Positions 17,352 to 25,221 of a stretch of DNA of 64,000 nucleotides are shown one piece after another; positions within the stretch are counted from its first letter, which is position 1, and the number at the start of each line of letters is the position of its first letter. Below the pieces are notes generated by a model that worked only from the letters and a program-made list of their open reading frames with translations, was not told the DNA's origin and searched no databases. Location: the NCBI GenBank assembly GCA_023384575.1, contig JAHDVP010000004.1, forward strand, positions 73,851-137,850, written 5' to 3'. Both the position numbers and the translations under genes were made by a program. Source of the DNA: Acidobacteriota bacterium. Lineage in GTDB: Bacteria; Acidobacteriota; Vicinamibacteria; Vicinamibacterales; JAFNAJ01.

Positions 17352-19418
17352 ATGCCCAGCCGGCGCACGACGCCCGTCTTCGCGCTCACCCTCGTGTTCA
17401 TGGCCGCCGTGGCCCTCGCGCAGCCGGCGCCCCGGCTGCTCGACCACGACACCTTCTTCCAGATGGAGTCGGTGTCGAACCCGCGCATCTCGCCCGACGG
17501 CAAGACCATCGTCTTCACGCGCGGATCGGTCGACATCATGAAGGACCAGGCGCAGTCGAACCTCTGGGTCGTCGACGTCGGCGGCGAGCGGCTGCGCCAG
17601 CTCACCGACGGCGCGTGGCGCGACTCGGCGCCCATCTGGTCGCCCGACGGCACGCGGCTCGCGTTTCTGTCGAATCGATCGGGGTCGACACAGATCCACG
17701 TCATGTGGGTCGACACCCGGGAGACGCTGCAGGTGACGCGCGTCGAGCGCGACCCGGGCGCACTCTCGTGGTCGCCCGACGGCAGGCACCTCGCGTTCAC
17801 GCTCTTCGTGCCCGACGAGAAGCCGATCCTGCCGGTCAAGCTCCCGCCCACGCCGAGAGGCGCGCAGCTGGCCAAAGGAGCGGTCGTCGTCGACCGTCCG
17901 AGCTGGGCGGCCGATGGCATTGGGCCGACGCCCAAGGGCCACCCTCACGTCTTCATCGTCGACGCCATCGTCGGCGGGACACCACGGCAGATCACGAGCG
18001 GCGACTACAACCACTCGGCGCCGGCCTGGTCGGCCGACGGCCGGACGATGTTCGTGTCGGGCATCCGCAAGCCCGACGCCGAGTACCTGCGCGGCGACTC
18101 GGAGGTCTATGCCATCGATCTCGCGACACTCGACGTGCGCACGCTGACCGACCGCAACGGGCCCGACACCAACCCGACGCCGTCGCCCGACGGGAAGTGG
18201 GTCGCCTACACCGGCTTCGACCAGCAGAACTTCACGAGCCACCTCTCGAGCCTCTACCTGATGGACGCCAACGGCGGCGCAAAGCGGCTGTGGGCCGGGA
18301 ATCTGCCGAGCTCCCCGTCGAACGTCACGTGGGCCCCGGACGGGGCGGGCGTCTACTACGGCATGCAGGAGCGAGGCGAGGAGAACCTGTACTTCGTGGG
18401 CCTGAAGGAAGGCAGTGCACCACGGAAGGTCACCGAGGGCGCGCACGTCCTGACGGGCGTCTCGATTGGCAGGTCGGGGCAGGCGGCGGCCGTCCGCACG
18501 TCGATCAGGCAGCCAGGCGTGCTCGTGACGTTCCCGCTCGCGCGGCCCGCCGACGTGAAGACGCTCGTCGACGTCAACGACGACGTGCTGGCAGGGCGAA
18601 CGCTGGCCGACGCGGAGGAGCTGTGGTTCACGGCGCCCGACGGCGTGCGTGCGCAGGGCTGGCTCATGAAGCCTGCGAATTTCGACCCGTCGAAGAAGTA
18701 CCCCATGCTGTTGTGGATCCATGGCGGGCCGTGGAGCATGTACTCGGTGGCCTGGAACTGGGCGTGGCAGAACTTCGCGGCCAACGGCTACGCCGTGTTG
18801 TGGACCAACCCGCGCGGCTCCACGGGGTACGGCCAGGACTTCGTCAACGGCATCCAGTTCAGCTACCCGGGCAGAGACTACGACGACCTCATGGCGGGCG
18901 TCGACGCGGCGCTCGCGACCGGCTGGATCGACAAGGACAACCTGTTCGTGTGCGGCGGGTCTGGCGGCGGCGTGCTCACCGCGTGGATCGTCGGACACAC
19001 CGATCGGTTCCGCGCGGCCGTCTCCATGCGCCCCGTCATCAACTGGCACTCGTTCGTGGGCACCACCGACGGCATCAGCTGGTATCACCAGTTCCAGAAG
19101 TACCCGTGGGAGGATCCCATGGAGTACGCGGTGCGCTCGCCGCTGCACCACGTCGCCAACGTGACGACGCCGACGATGGTCATGACGGGCGAGGCCGACC
19201 TGCGCACGCCGATGTCACAGAGCGAGGAGTACTACCGCGCGCTCAAGGTGCTGCGGAAGACCGACACGCTGCTCGTGCGGATGCCCGACGAGTTCCACGG
19301 CTGGCGCCGGCCCACGCACCAGCTGCTGCAGCAGCTCTATCTGCAGGCGTGGTTCGAGAAGTACAAGGGCCAGGACGGCACCCGTCAGACGACGAGCGCC
19401 GCGCCGGCCGGCCGCTGA
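17352..19418 (+). CDS. S9-family serine peptidase (prolyl oligopeptidase/acylaminoacyl peptidase-like), exported
   Basis: 688 aa. The signal peptide (1-23, ending ALAQ) is followed by a WD40/TolB-like beta-propeller with repeated SPDG blades to about residue 400, then an alpha/beta-hydrolase domain. The nucleophile is Ser537 in CGGSGGGVLT; the Asp is in the TGEADLRTP segment and the His in DEFHGW. The ribosome site GAAGGAG is 8 nt from the chosen start. It probably degrades peptides in the periplasm. It stands alone, between the sigma-factor operon and the HIT gene on the opposite strand. Confidence 0.92.
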   Translation: MPSRRTTPVFALTLVFMAAVALAQPAPRLLDHDTFFQMESVSNPRISPDGKTIVFTRGSVDIMKDQAQSNLWVVDVGGERLRQLTDGAWRDSAPIWSPDGTRLAFLSNRSGSTQIHVMWVDTRETLQVTRVERDPGALSWSPDGRHLAFTLFVPDEKPILPVKLPPTPRGAQLAKGAVVVDRPSWAADGIGPTPKGHPHVFIVDAIVGGTPRQITSGDYNHSAPAWSADGRTMFVSGIRKPDAEYLRGDSEVYAIDLATLDVRTLTDRNGPDTNPTPSPDGKWVAYTGFDQQNFTSHLSSLYLMDANGGAKRLWAGNLPSSPSNVTWAPDGAGVYYGMQERGEENLYFVGLKEGSAPRKVTEGAHVLTGVSIGRSGQAAAVRTSIRQPGVLVTFPLARPADVKTLVDVNDDVLAGRTLADAEELWFTAPDGVRAQGWLMKPANFDPSKKYPMLLWIHGGPWSMYSVAWNWAWQNFAANGYAVLWTNPRGSTGYGQDFVNGIQFSYPGRDYDDLMAGVDAALATGWIDKDNLFVCGGSGGGVLTAWIVGHTDRFRAAVSMRPVINWHSFVGTTDGISWYHQFQKYPWEDPMEYAVRSPLHHVANVTTPTMVMTGEADLRTPMSQSEEYYRALKVLRKTDTLLVRMPDEFHGWRRPTHQLLQQLYLQAWFEKYKGQDGTRQTTSAAPAGR

Positions 19419-19437
19419 AGCCGCCGCGCCCGTCGTG

Positions 19438-19782
19438 TCAGCCCGGGGGCCAGCCCAGTCCCCGTCCGCCCAGCACGTGCAGGTGGACGTGGAAGACGGT
19501 CTGGCCCGCCTCGGCGTTGCAGTTGAACACCGTCCGGTACCCGCGCTCGCCATGGCCGCGCTCGTTCGCGATGGCGGCGGCGCGGCGCACCATCTCGCCC
19601 ACGAGGCCATCGTCGTCCGCCGTCAGGTCGTTGAGCGTCGCGATGTGGCGGCGCGGGACGACCAGCACGTGCATGGGCGCCTGCGGGTTGATGTCGGCGA
19701 AGGCGTAGAGCCGGTCGTCGCTGTAGACGGGCGTCGACGGGATCTCGCCGGAGGTGATGCGGCAGAAGAGGCAACCGGCCAT
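19438..19782 (-). CDS. HIT-family nucleotide hydrolase/binding protein (HinT-like)
   Basis: 114 aa histidine-triad protein, the usual HinT size. The N-terminal CLFCRITSGEIPS with two cysteines and the C-terminal triad HVHLHVLGGR are both intact. Expected activity is hydrolysis of AMP-N conjugates such as aminoacyl adenylates in the cytoplasm. TATAAT on the minus strand lies 9 nt before the ATG, leaving no room for a ribosome site. It converges with the S9 peptidase gene, ending 19 bp from it. Confidence 0.93.
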   Translation of the reverse strand: MAGCLFCRITSGEIPSTPVYSDDRLYAFADINPQAPMHVLVVPRRHIATLNDLTADDDGLVGEMVRRAAAIANERGHGERGYRTVFNCNAEAGQTVFHVHLHVLGGRGLGWPPG

Positions 19783-19803
19783 GGTGCTCGGATTATAGCG
19801 GTC

Positions 19804-19936
19804 GCGAGGGGCTGACCGCTTCCGCTGAAGCTACGGCGGTCCGCCGAAGCCGTGGCGAAGGCGGAAGCCCCTCGCGCTACGGACGATCGCACAGGCGGTA
19901 CCGGCTCTCGTAGCGCCGGCGCTTCAGCCCCGGCGG
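19804..19936. repeat. Compound palindromic repeat block
   Basis: Inverted repeats GCGAGGGGCT (19804-19813) and AGCCCCTCGC (19866-19875) enclose a GGCGG/CCGCC palindrome. They are followed at 19910-19936 by a GTAGCG element with one arm mismatch relative to the copy at 6101. The block fills the gap between prmC and the HIT gene. Such CTACGG/GGCTTC palindromes look like REP-type repeats. Confidence 0.65.
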
Positions 19937-19965
19937 GGATCGCGAGCAGCTGAGGTGCCGGCCGG

Positions 19966-20847
19966 CTACGCGCCGCGACGCTCGACCGCCACGACCCTCG
20001 GAATCCGTTGCAGGTCGTGGTGGAACGCGGGCGCGTGCCACCTGTCGCCGAACAGGGCGCGGACGAAGTTGGCCTGGCCGTAGCCGAACTCGAACACCAG
20101 CCAGGCGCCCGGTCTCAGCTCGGATTCGGCCTCGGCCACCAGATTCCGGACGACGTCGAGACCGTCAGCGCCGCCGAAGAGCGCGAGCGCCGGCTCGTGA
20201 TCCCGCACCTCGGGCATCAGCGAGTCGCGGTCGCCGCTCGGTACGTACGGCGGGTTCGCCACGACCAGATCGACGCCGCCGTTTCCGCCGAGCAGCGAGG
20301 TCTCGCGCCACTCGATGCGGTCGGCGACCTGGTGCCGGGTGGCATTGCGCCGTGCGATGGCCAGGGCCTCGGCGCTCAGATCGGTGCCGACCACACGGGC
20401 GTCCGGGAACTCCAGGGCCAGCGCGATGGCGAGGCACCCGCACCCCGTGCACGCGTCGACGATCGAGGCCGGGCCGTTGGTGCCGCGATAGCAGTCGAGC
20501 GCCGATTCGACCACGAGTTCGGTTTCGGGCCGCGGCACCAGGACGCCGGGGCCCACCTCGAGCTCGAGGCCCCAGAACTCGACGCGGCCTCGCACGTACG
20601 CCATCGGCTCGCGTGCCATGCGCCGAGCCACGCGACGCTCGATCCGATCGATCTCGGCCTGGTGGAGCCGACGATGCTGCTCGACGAGCGCGGTCGCGCG
20701 GTCCCAGCCGAGCACGTCGCGCACGATCAGCTCGGCATCGAGGCGCGCCTCGGCCGCGTCGATGCCGGCACCGGCGAGCCGCACGGCGATGGCCCGCATG
20801 GTCGAGCCGACATCGGTCGACGACGATCGCGTGGCGCCCTGGTTCAT
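19966..20847 (-). CDS. prmC: Peptide chain release factor N5-glutamine methyltransferase
   Basis: 293 aa SAM-dependent enzyme that methylates the glutamine of the GGQ motif in release factors. The N-terminal helical domain (about 1-95) precedes the Rossmann domain with VDACTGCGCLAIALA as the SAM loop and the diagnostic VVANPPYVPSGD motif near residue 200. Its substrate gene prfA is about 14 kb away rather than adjacent. TATGAT lies exactly 6 nt before the ATG with no ribosome site, suggesting a leaderless transcript. Confidence 0.94.
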   Translation of the reverse strand: MNQGATRSSSTDVGSTMRAIAVRLAGAGIDAAEARLDAELIVRDVLGWDRATALVEQHRRLHQAEIDRIERRVARRMAREPMAYVRGRVEFWGLELEVGPGVLVPRPETELVVESALDCYRGTNGPASIVDACTGCGCLAIALALEFPDARVVGTDLSAEALAIARRNATRHQVADRIEWRETSLLGGNGGVDLVVANPPYVPSGDRDSLMPEVRDHEPALALFGGADGLDVVRNLVAEAESELRPGAWLVFEFGYGQANFVRALFGDRWHAPAFHHDLQRIPRVVAVERRGA

Positions 20848-20853
20848 GCGCGG

Positions 20854-20859
20854 ATCATA
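20854..20859 (-). promoter_or_regulatory. -10 element 6 nt from the prmC start codon
   Basis: Minus-strand TATGAT, then CCGCGC, then ATG. The predicted transcription start coincides with the A of the start codon. No clear -35 hexamer is visible. Confidence 0.55.
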
Positions 20860-20922
20860 CTGCCGCTCGAGTCAACTCGATGTGACGAACCCGCAGTGCG
20901 TCCGGAACGTCGGAGCGTTCGC

Positions 20923-20937
20923 CTCCCCCGAGGGGAG
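20923..20937. terminator. Short GC hairpin after the Mo-hydroxylase operon
   Basis: CTCCCC and GGGGAG are separated by 3 nt, 39 bp after the stop of the FAD-subunit gene and before the prmC promoter. There is no T-run, so this is a weak call. The rest of 20848-20975 shows nothing. Confidence 0.35.
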
Positions 20938-20975
20938 TCGAACGCGGCCCTCGACCGTCGCGTGTCGTGTGTCGA

Positions 20976-21950
20976 TCAGCCCGCGAGCCCGGCCAGCACC
21001 TTCTCGACGAGACCCTTGAGCATCGCCACCTTGTAGCCGTTGTGCTCCAGTGGTGATGCTCCCTCCACCGCGGCGGCCGCCGCGCGTCCGATGGTGCGCG
21101 CGTCGAGGCGCTGACCGGTCAGCACGCGCTCGGCGGCTGTGGCACGCCAGGGAACCGGGGCGGCCGCCCCGAGTACCACCCGCGCGTGGACGAGGCGCTG
21201 TTTCTCGAGGCGCGCCACGACGGCGACAGAGGCCAGCGCGAAGTCCCACGTGCCACGCGCCCGCACCTTCTGGAACACGCTCAGTGTGCCCGGCGGCACT
21301 GCGGGCACCGTCACGTCGGTCAGGAGCTCACCGCGCTCGAGCACCGTCTCGCGGGTCAGGTCGATGTCGGGCCCGACGAAGAACCGCTCGATCGGCACGA
21401 CGCGCGCGCCTCTCGGCCCGGCCACGCTCACGCTCGCGCCGAGCGCCGTGAGCGCAACCGCCGTGTCGGACGGATGGACGATCACGCACCCGCTGCCGCC
21501 GAGGATCGCGTGGTAGCGGTTGTCGCCCTGCAGGGCAAAACACGCGGCCCCTCCCTTGCGGGCGCAGTCGTAGCCGCCACGCAGGAACCAGCATCGCGGG
21601 CGCTGGCACAGGTTGCCACCCAGCGTGCCCTGGTGGCGCAGCTGCGGGCTCGCGACGGCCGCGGCGGCCTGGGCCAGGGCGCGGTACTTCGTCACCACCG
21701 CCGGGTCGCGTGCGATCGCGTCGACGGTGGTCAGCGCGCCGAGGCGCAGTCCGCCGTCCGCCGTCTCGACGATGCCGCGGAGCGCGTCGACGCGCGACAG
21801 CGAGACGAGGTGAGACGCGGCCACCACCTCGTCGCGCAGGCACCCGAGCAGGTCGGTGCCGCCCGCGATGGGGCGTGTGCCCGGCTGCGAGAGCGCTTCG
21901 AGTGCGGCGTTCACGGTCGTGGCGCGCGTGTAGGCAAACGCGGGAATCAT
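20976..21950 (-). CDS. Molybdenum hydroxylase FAD-binding subunit (YagS/CoxM-like)
   Basis: 324 aa FAD subunit of a xanthine-dehydrogenase-family enzyme; it passes electrons from the iron-sulfur clusters to the acceptor. The PCMH-type FAD motif RPIAGGTDLLGCLRDEV (residues 26-42) and the second block QLRHQGTLGGNLCQRPRCWF are present. The CRxCWFLR-type cysteine segment resembles YagS, which carries an additional [4Fe-4S] cluster. GGAGGTGAC precedes the start. It is the third gene of the operon, 21 bp after the Mo subunit. Confidence 0.9.
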   Translation of the reverse strand: MIPAFAYTRATTVNAALEALSQPGTRPIAGGTDLLGCLRDEVVAASHLVSLSRVDALRGIVETADGGLRLGALTTVDAIARDPAVVTKYRALAQAAAAVASPQLRHQGTLGGNLCQRPRCWFLRGGYDCARKGGAACFALQGDNRYHAILGGSGCVIVHPSDTAVALTALGASVSVAGPRGARVVPIERFFVGPDIDLTRETVLERGELLTDVTVPAVPPGTLSVFQKVRARGTWDFALASVAVVARLEKQRLVHARVVLGAAAPVPWRATAAERVLTGQRLDARTIGRAAAAAVEGASPLEHNGYKVAMLKGLVEKVLAGLAG

Positions 21951-21971
21951 GTCGTCACCTCCAGGAACGCG

Positions 21972-24296
21972 TCACGACTGGCGCGCGAGCGCATCGAGCA
22001 CCCGCGCCGGCGTGATCGGTGAATGGGCCACGCGCACGCCGAGCGCATCGGCCACAGCATTGGCGATGGCGGCCGCCGAAGGGATGAGCGCCGGCTCGCC
22101 GAGCCCCTTCGCTCCGGCCGAGTTGCAGACCTCGTCGCCCGGGTCGATCGGCACGCACACGGGCGCAGCCGGCACGTCGAGCGCCGTCGGCACCTTGTAG
22201 TCGCAGAGGTTCCTGGTCAGCACGCGCCCTTCGTGCACGGCATCCACGACCCGCTCCTCGGTGAGCGCCATGCCGGCCCCCATCGTGACGCCGCCGAACA
22301 CCTGGTTCTGATAGGTCAGGCGGTTCATCACCCGGCCGCTGTCCTGTGCGGCGAGATAGCGGAGCAGCCTCACTTCACCCGTCCGCGTGTTCACCGTCAC
22401 CTCGGCGAAGTGCGCGCCGAACGGGTTCACCGCAAGGCCGTGCGTGTCGGGCTCGCGCACGCCGACGCCGATCAGGACGCCCCGTCGAGCGAGCATCTGG
22501 ACGCCGCCCACCGCGAGCTTCACCGCCGGATCCGTCGACGAGACGATCGTGCCGTTCTCGATCGAGAGCGAGGTGGCGTCGACCTTCAGTTGTGCCGCCG
22601 CCAGCGCCAGCAGCTGCCGCTTGACCTCGAGCGCGGCCGCGCGGACCGCCGGCGCCTCGGTCGGCACGGTCTTGCTCCCGCCGCTCGGGTAGGTGAACTG
22701 CGTGGTGGCCGTGTCGGCGTGCTCCACGCTGATGCGCTCGAGCGGCACGCCGAGCTCCTCCGCGACGACCATGGCCATCACCGTCTTGGTGCCGGTGCCG
22801 AGGTCGCTCGCTCCCATGTTCAGGCTCGCGCTGCCGTCGGGCAGCAGGCGCACGATGACCGTGGCGGGCGGGTTGCCGCCGCCGCCACGCCACATCCCGG
22901 CCGCCATGCCCACGCCGCGACGCTCCGTCCCTGGCACCGCCGCGCGTGGCGTGCGCCCTCGGTCGGTCCAGCCGAAGGCCCTGGCCCCCTCAGACAGGCA
23001 TTCGCCGAGCCCACTCGTCGTGTAGCGCGGTTGCCCCGGCCGCCCCTGGCTCGTCTCGGGCACGTTCTTCAGCCGCAGCGCGACGGGATCCATGCCGATT
23101 CGCGAGGCCAGCATGTCGAGGGCCTGTTCGAGCGCCCACGAGCCCTGCGGGTGTCCGGGCGCGCGGAAGGGCCGCTCGGGCCCGAGGTTCGTGTAGACGT
23201 TCACCGACTCGGTCCGCACGTTGTCGCACCGGTACAAGTCGAGCGGCTGCCAGTCGACGCCACCGGTGCCGTTGGCCGAGTACGCACCGCCCGACCCCGT
23301 GCACCGGAAGTCGAGGGCCGTCAACGTGCCGTCCTTCTTCGCGCCGACCTTCACCGAGGCGGTCATCGCCGGCCGGTTGCCGATGGCGAGCATCGTGTCT
23401 TCGCGCGTCATGAACAGACGAACGGGGCGACCCGTGTCGCGCGCGAGGAGCGCCGCGATCACGCCGTACTTGCCGGTGTCGAGCTTCGCGCCGAACCCCC
23501 CGCCCATGTACGAGCCAATCACGCGGACCCGCGAGAGCGGCACGCCCAGCGACCTGGCGAGCGTGGCCTGGGCCGAGAACACCCCCTGGAGCGAGTCCCA
23601 CACGGTGAGCGACGGGCCGTCCCAACGGGCGACGCACCCGTGCAGCTCCATCGGCACGTGCAGTTCCGCCGCGGTACTGAACGAGCCCTCGACGACGACA
23701 TCCGCCGCCGCGAAGCCGGCCGCCAGGTCGCCGCGTTCGACCACGCGCGGCTCGCCGGCCCGATTGCCGTCGCGAAGAATCGGCGTCGCCCCTTCGGCCA
23801 GCGCCGCCTCGACCGTCACCGCAAACGGCAGGACCTCGTACTCGACGCCGATGGCGCGAAGCGCATCGTGGGCCTGGTACGGCGTGTCGGCGGCGACGGC
23901 CGCGACCTCTTCACCCTCGAAGCGGCAGTGCGGATCGAAGAGCCTGCTGAGCGGTCCCTGCGGGCCGCCGTACCACGGGATGTCGGCGCCGGGCGACGAC
24001 CCCGTCAGCACGGCGCGGACGCCGGGCAGGCGCTCGGCCTTCGACACGTCGACGCGCGTGACCCGCGCGTGAGCATGCGGGCAGCGGAGGACCGCCGCGT
24101 GCAGCATGCCGGGCAGCGAGACGTCGGACGGGTAGACCGCCGTCCCGCTGACGCGGTCGTACGCGTCGATGCGTGGCAGGGGCTGGCCGACGACCCGCGT
24201 CTCGCCCCACGGCGCGACGGTGGCCGCCTCGGGCGACGTGTCGGCACCGGCGAGGTTCGGATCGAGACCGCGATCGAGCTCGTCATACGGCGTCAT
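21972..24296 (-). CDS. Molybdenum hydroxylase molybdopterin-binding subunit (YagR-like)
   Basis: 774 aa catalytic subunit of an aldehyde/xanthine-dehydrogenase-type enzyme. The N-terminal ald_Xan_dh hammerhead domain (about 30-150: GETRVVGQPLPRIDAYDRVSG) is followed by two MoCoBD domains. The pocket segments YMGGGFGAKLD, RAPGHPQGSWALEQ and GEPALIPSAAAIANA are present. The C-terminal GAKGLGEPAL contains the active-site Glu. The oxidised substrate cannot be told from sequence; YagTSR relatives oxidise aromatic aldehydes. It lies between the 2Fe-2S gene (3 bp gap) and the FAD gene. Confidence 0.92.
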   Translation of the reverse strand: MTPYDELDRGLDPNLAGADTSPEAATVAPWGETRVVGQPLPRIDAYDRVSGTAVYPSDVSLPGMLHAAVLRCPHAHARVTRVDVSKAERLPGVRAVLTGSSPGADIPWYGGPQGPLSRLFDPHCRFEGEEVAAVAADTPYQAHDALRAIGVEYEVLPFAVTVEAALAEGATPILRDGNRAGEPRVVERGDLAAGFAAADVVVEGSFSTAAELHVPMELHGCVARWDGPSLTVWDSLQGVFSAQATLARSLGVPLSRVRVIGSYMGGGFGAKLDTGKYGVIAALLARDTGRPVRLFMTREDTMLAIGNRPAMTASVKVGAKKDGTLTALDFRCTGSGGAYSANGTGGVDWQPLDLYRCDNVRTESVNVYTNLGPERPFRAPGHPQGSWALEQALDMLASRIGMDPVALRLKNVPETSQGRPGQPRYTTSGLGECLSEGARAFGWTDRGRTPRAAVPGTERRGVGMAAGMWRGGGGNPPATVIVRLLPDGSASLNMGASDLGTGTKTVMAMVVAEELGVPLERISVEHADTATTQFTYPSGGSKTVPTEAPAVRAAALEVKRQLLALAAAQLKVDATSLSIENGTIVSSTDPAVKLAVGGVQMLARRGVLIGVGVREPDTHGLAVNPFGAHFAEVTVNTRTGEVRLLRYLAAQDSGRVMNRLTYQNQVFGGVTMGAGMALTEERVVDAVHEGRVLTRNLCDYKVPTALDVPAAPVCVPIDPGDEVCNSAGAKGLGEPALIPSAAAIANAVADALGVRVAHSPITPARVLDALARQS

Positions 24297-24299
24297 GGC

Positions 24300-24935
24300 T
24301 CACCCCCGCTTCAACTCGGCCGCCCGCTGGGCGGCCTCGAAGATGTGGGCGTAGGTGCCGCAGCGGCACAGGTTGCCGGCCACGCCCGCGCGCACCTCGT
24401 CGGGTGACGGCGACGGGTTCGTCCGGAGCAGCGCCTCGACCGCCATCACCTGCCCTGGTGTGCAGTAGCCGCACTGGAGCGCGTCGTGCTCGACGAACGC
24501 CTGCTGCACCGGCCCCAGCTCCTCGCCCCGCATCAGGCCCTCGATCGTCGTCAGGTCGCGGCCTTCGGCCTCGAGGGCGAGCATCATGCACGCGTAGCGC
24601 GTCTCGCCGTCGACGAGCACCGTGCACGCGCCGCACTCGCCACGCTCGCAGCCGACCTTCGTCCCGGTGAGCCCGAGCCGATCGCGCAGCACGAAGAGCA
24701 GCGACCAGCGCGGCTCCACGGCGAGGCGGTGCGTCGTGCCGTTGACGCGGAGCGAGATCATGACGAGCGCGTCGGCGGCGACCGTCTCGGCGCCAGCGGG
24801 CCCGGTGTCGGCCCCGGCGAGCCGGGACGTGGCCACCGCGCCGAGGGCGCCCGTGCCCACCGTGGTGATGAAGCCCCGGCGGCTCACGCCGCCGGTCGAG
24901 GCGCACGTCCGATCGGAGTCGTGCGAAGACGCCAT
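24300..24935 (-). CDS. Molybdenum hydroxylase [2Fe-2S] subunit with Tat signal (YagT-like)
   Basis: 211 aa iron-sulfur subunit. Plant-type [2Fe-2S] ligands are C96, C101, C104 and C116; the second, helical cluster uses C155, C158, C190 and C192. The N-terminus carries a twin-arginine signal (SRRGFITTVG, residues 18-27) and an Ala-rich h-region. The folded heterotrimer is therefore probably exported to the periplasm with its partner subunits. The start at 24935 has GGAGGCC upstream; the longer open frame has non-coding composition. It is the first gene of the operon. Confidence 0.92.
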   Translation of the reverse strand: MASSHDSDRTCASTGGVSRRGFITTVGTGALGAVATSRLAGADTGPAGAETVAADALVMISLRVNGTTHRLAVEPRWSLLFVLRDRLGLTGTKVGCERGECGACTVLVDGETRYACMMLALEAEGRDLTTIEGLMRGEELGPVQQAFVEHDALQCGYCTPGQVMAVEALLRTNPSPSPDEVRAGVAGNLCRCGTYAHIFEAAQRAAELKRG

Positions 24936-25221
24936 GGAGGCCTCCTGCTGTGGCCCCGCGACGAGTTGGGGGAACAGGTCGTAGCGCGGTGAGGCGTACG
25001 GCCGGCGATGGTCGCGAGGCGCGGTTGCCGGTGCTGCGGCCGTGGGGGCGAGGGAGGCCAAGGGCATCCCTCGTGAGGGCATCGTCCGGGGCGATGCCGC
25101 AGCGGTGATTCTACCCCGACGGGCCGCTCTCGGCGCAGTGGAATCCGAACCCCTTGCGCCCGATGTGCGGCCGCCGTAGGCTGCGCACGGGGAGAGCGTG
25201 TGACGACGCCCCCAGAGCGGC

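Noticed and set aside
21972-24296. Selenocysteine codon in the molybdenum hydroxylase
   Set aside because: The frame is continuous and no in-frame TGA precedes conserved sequence.
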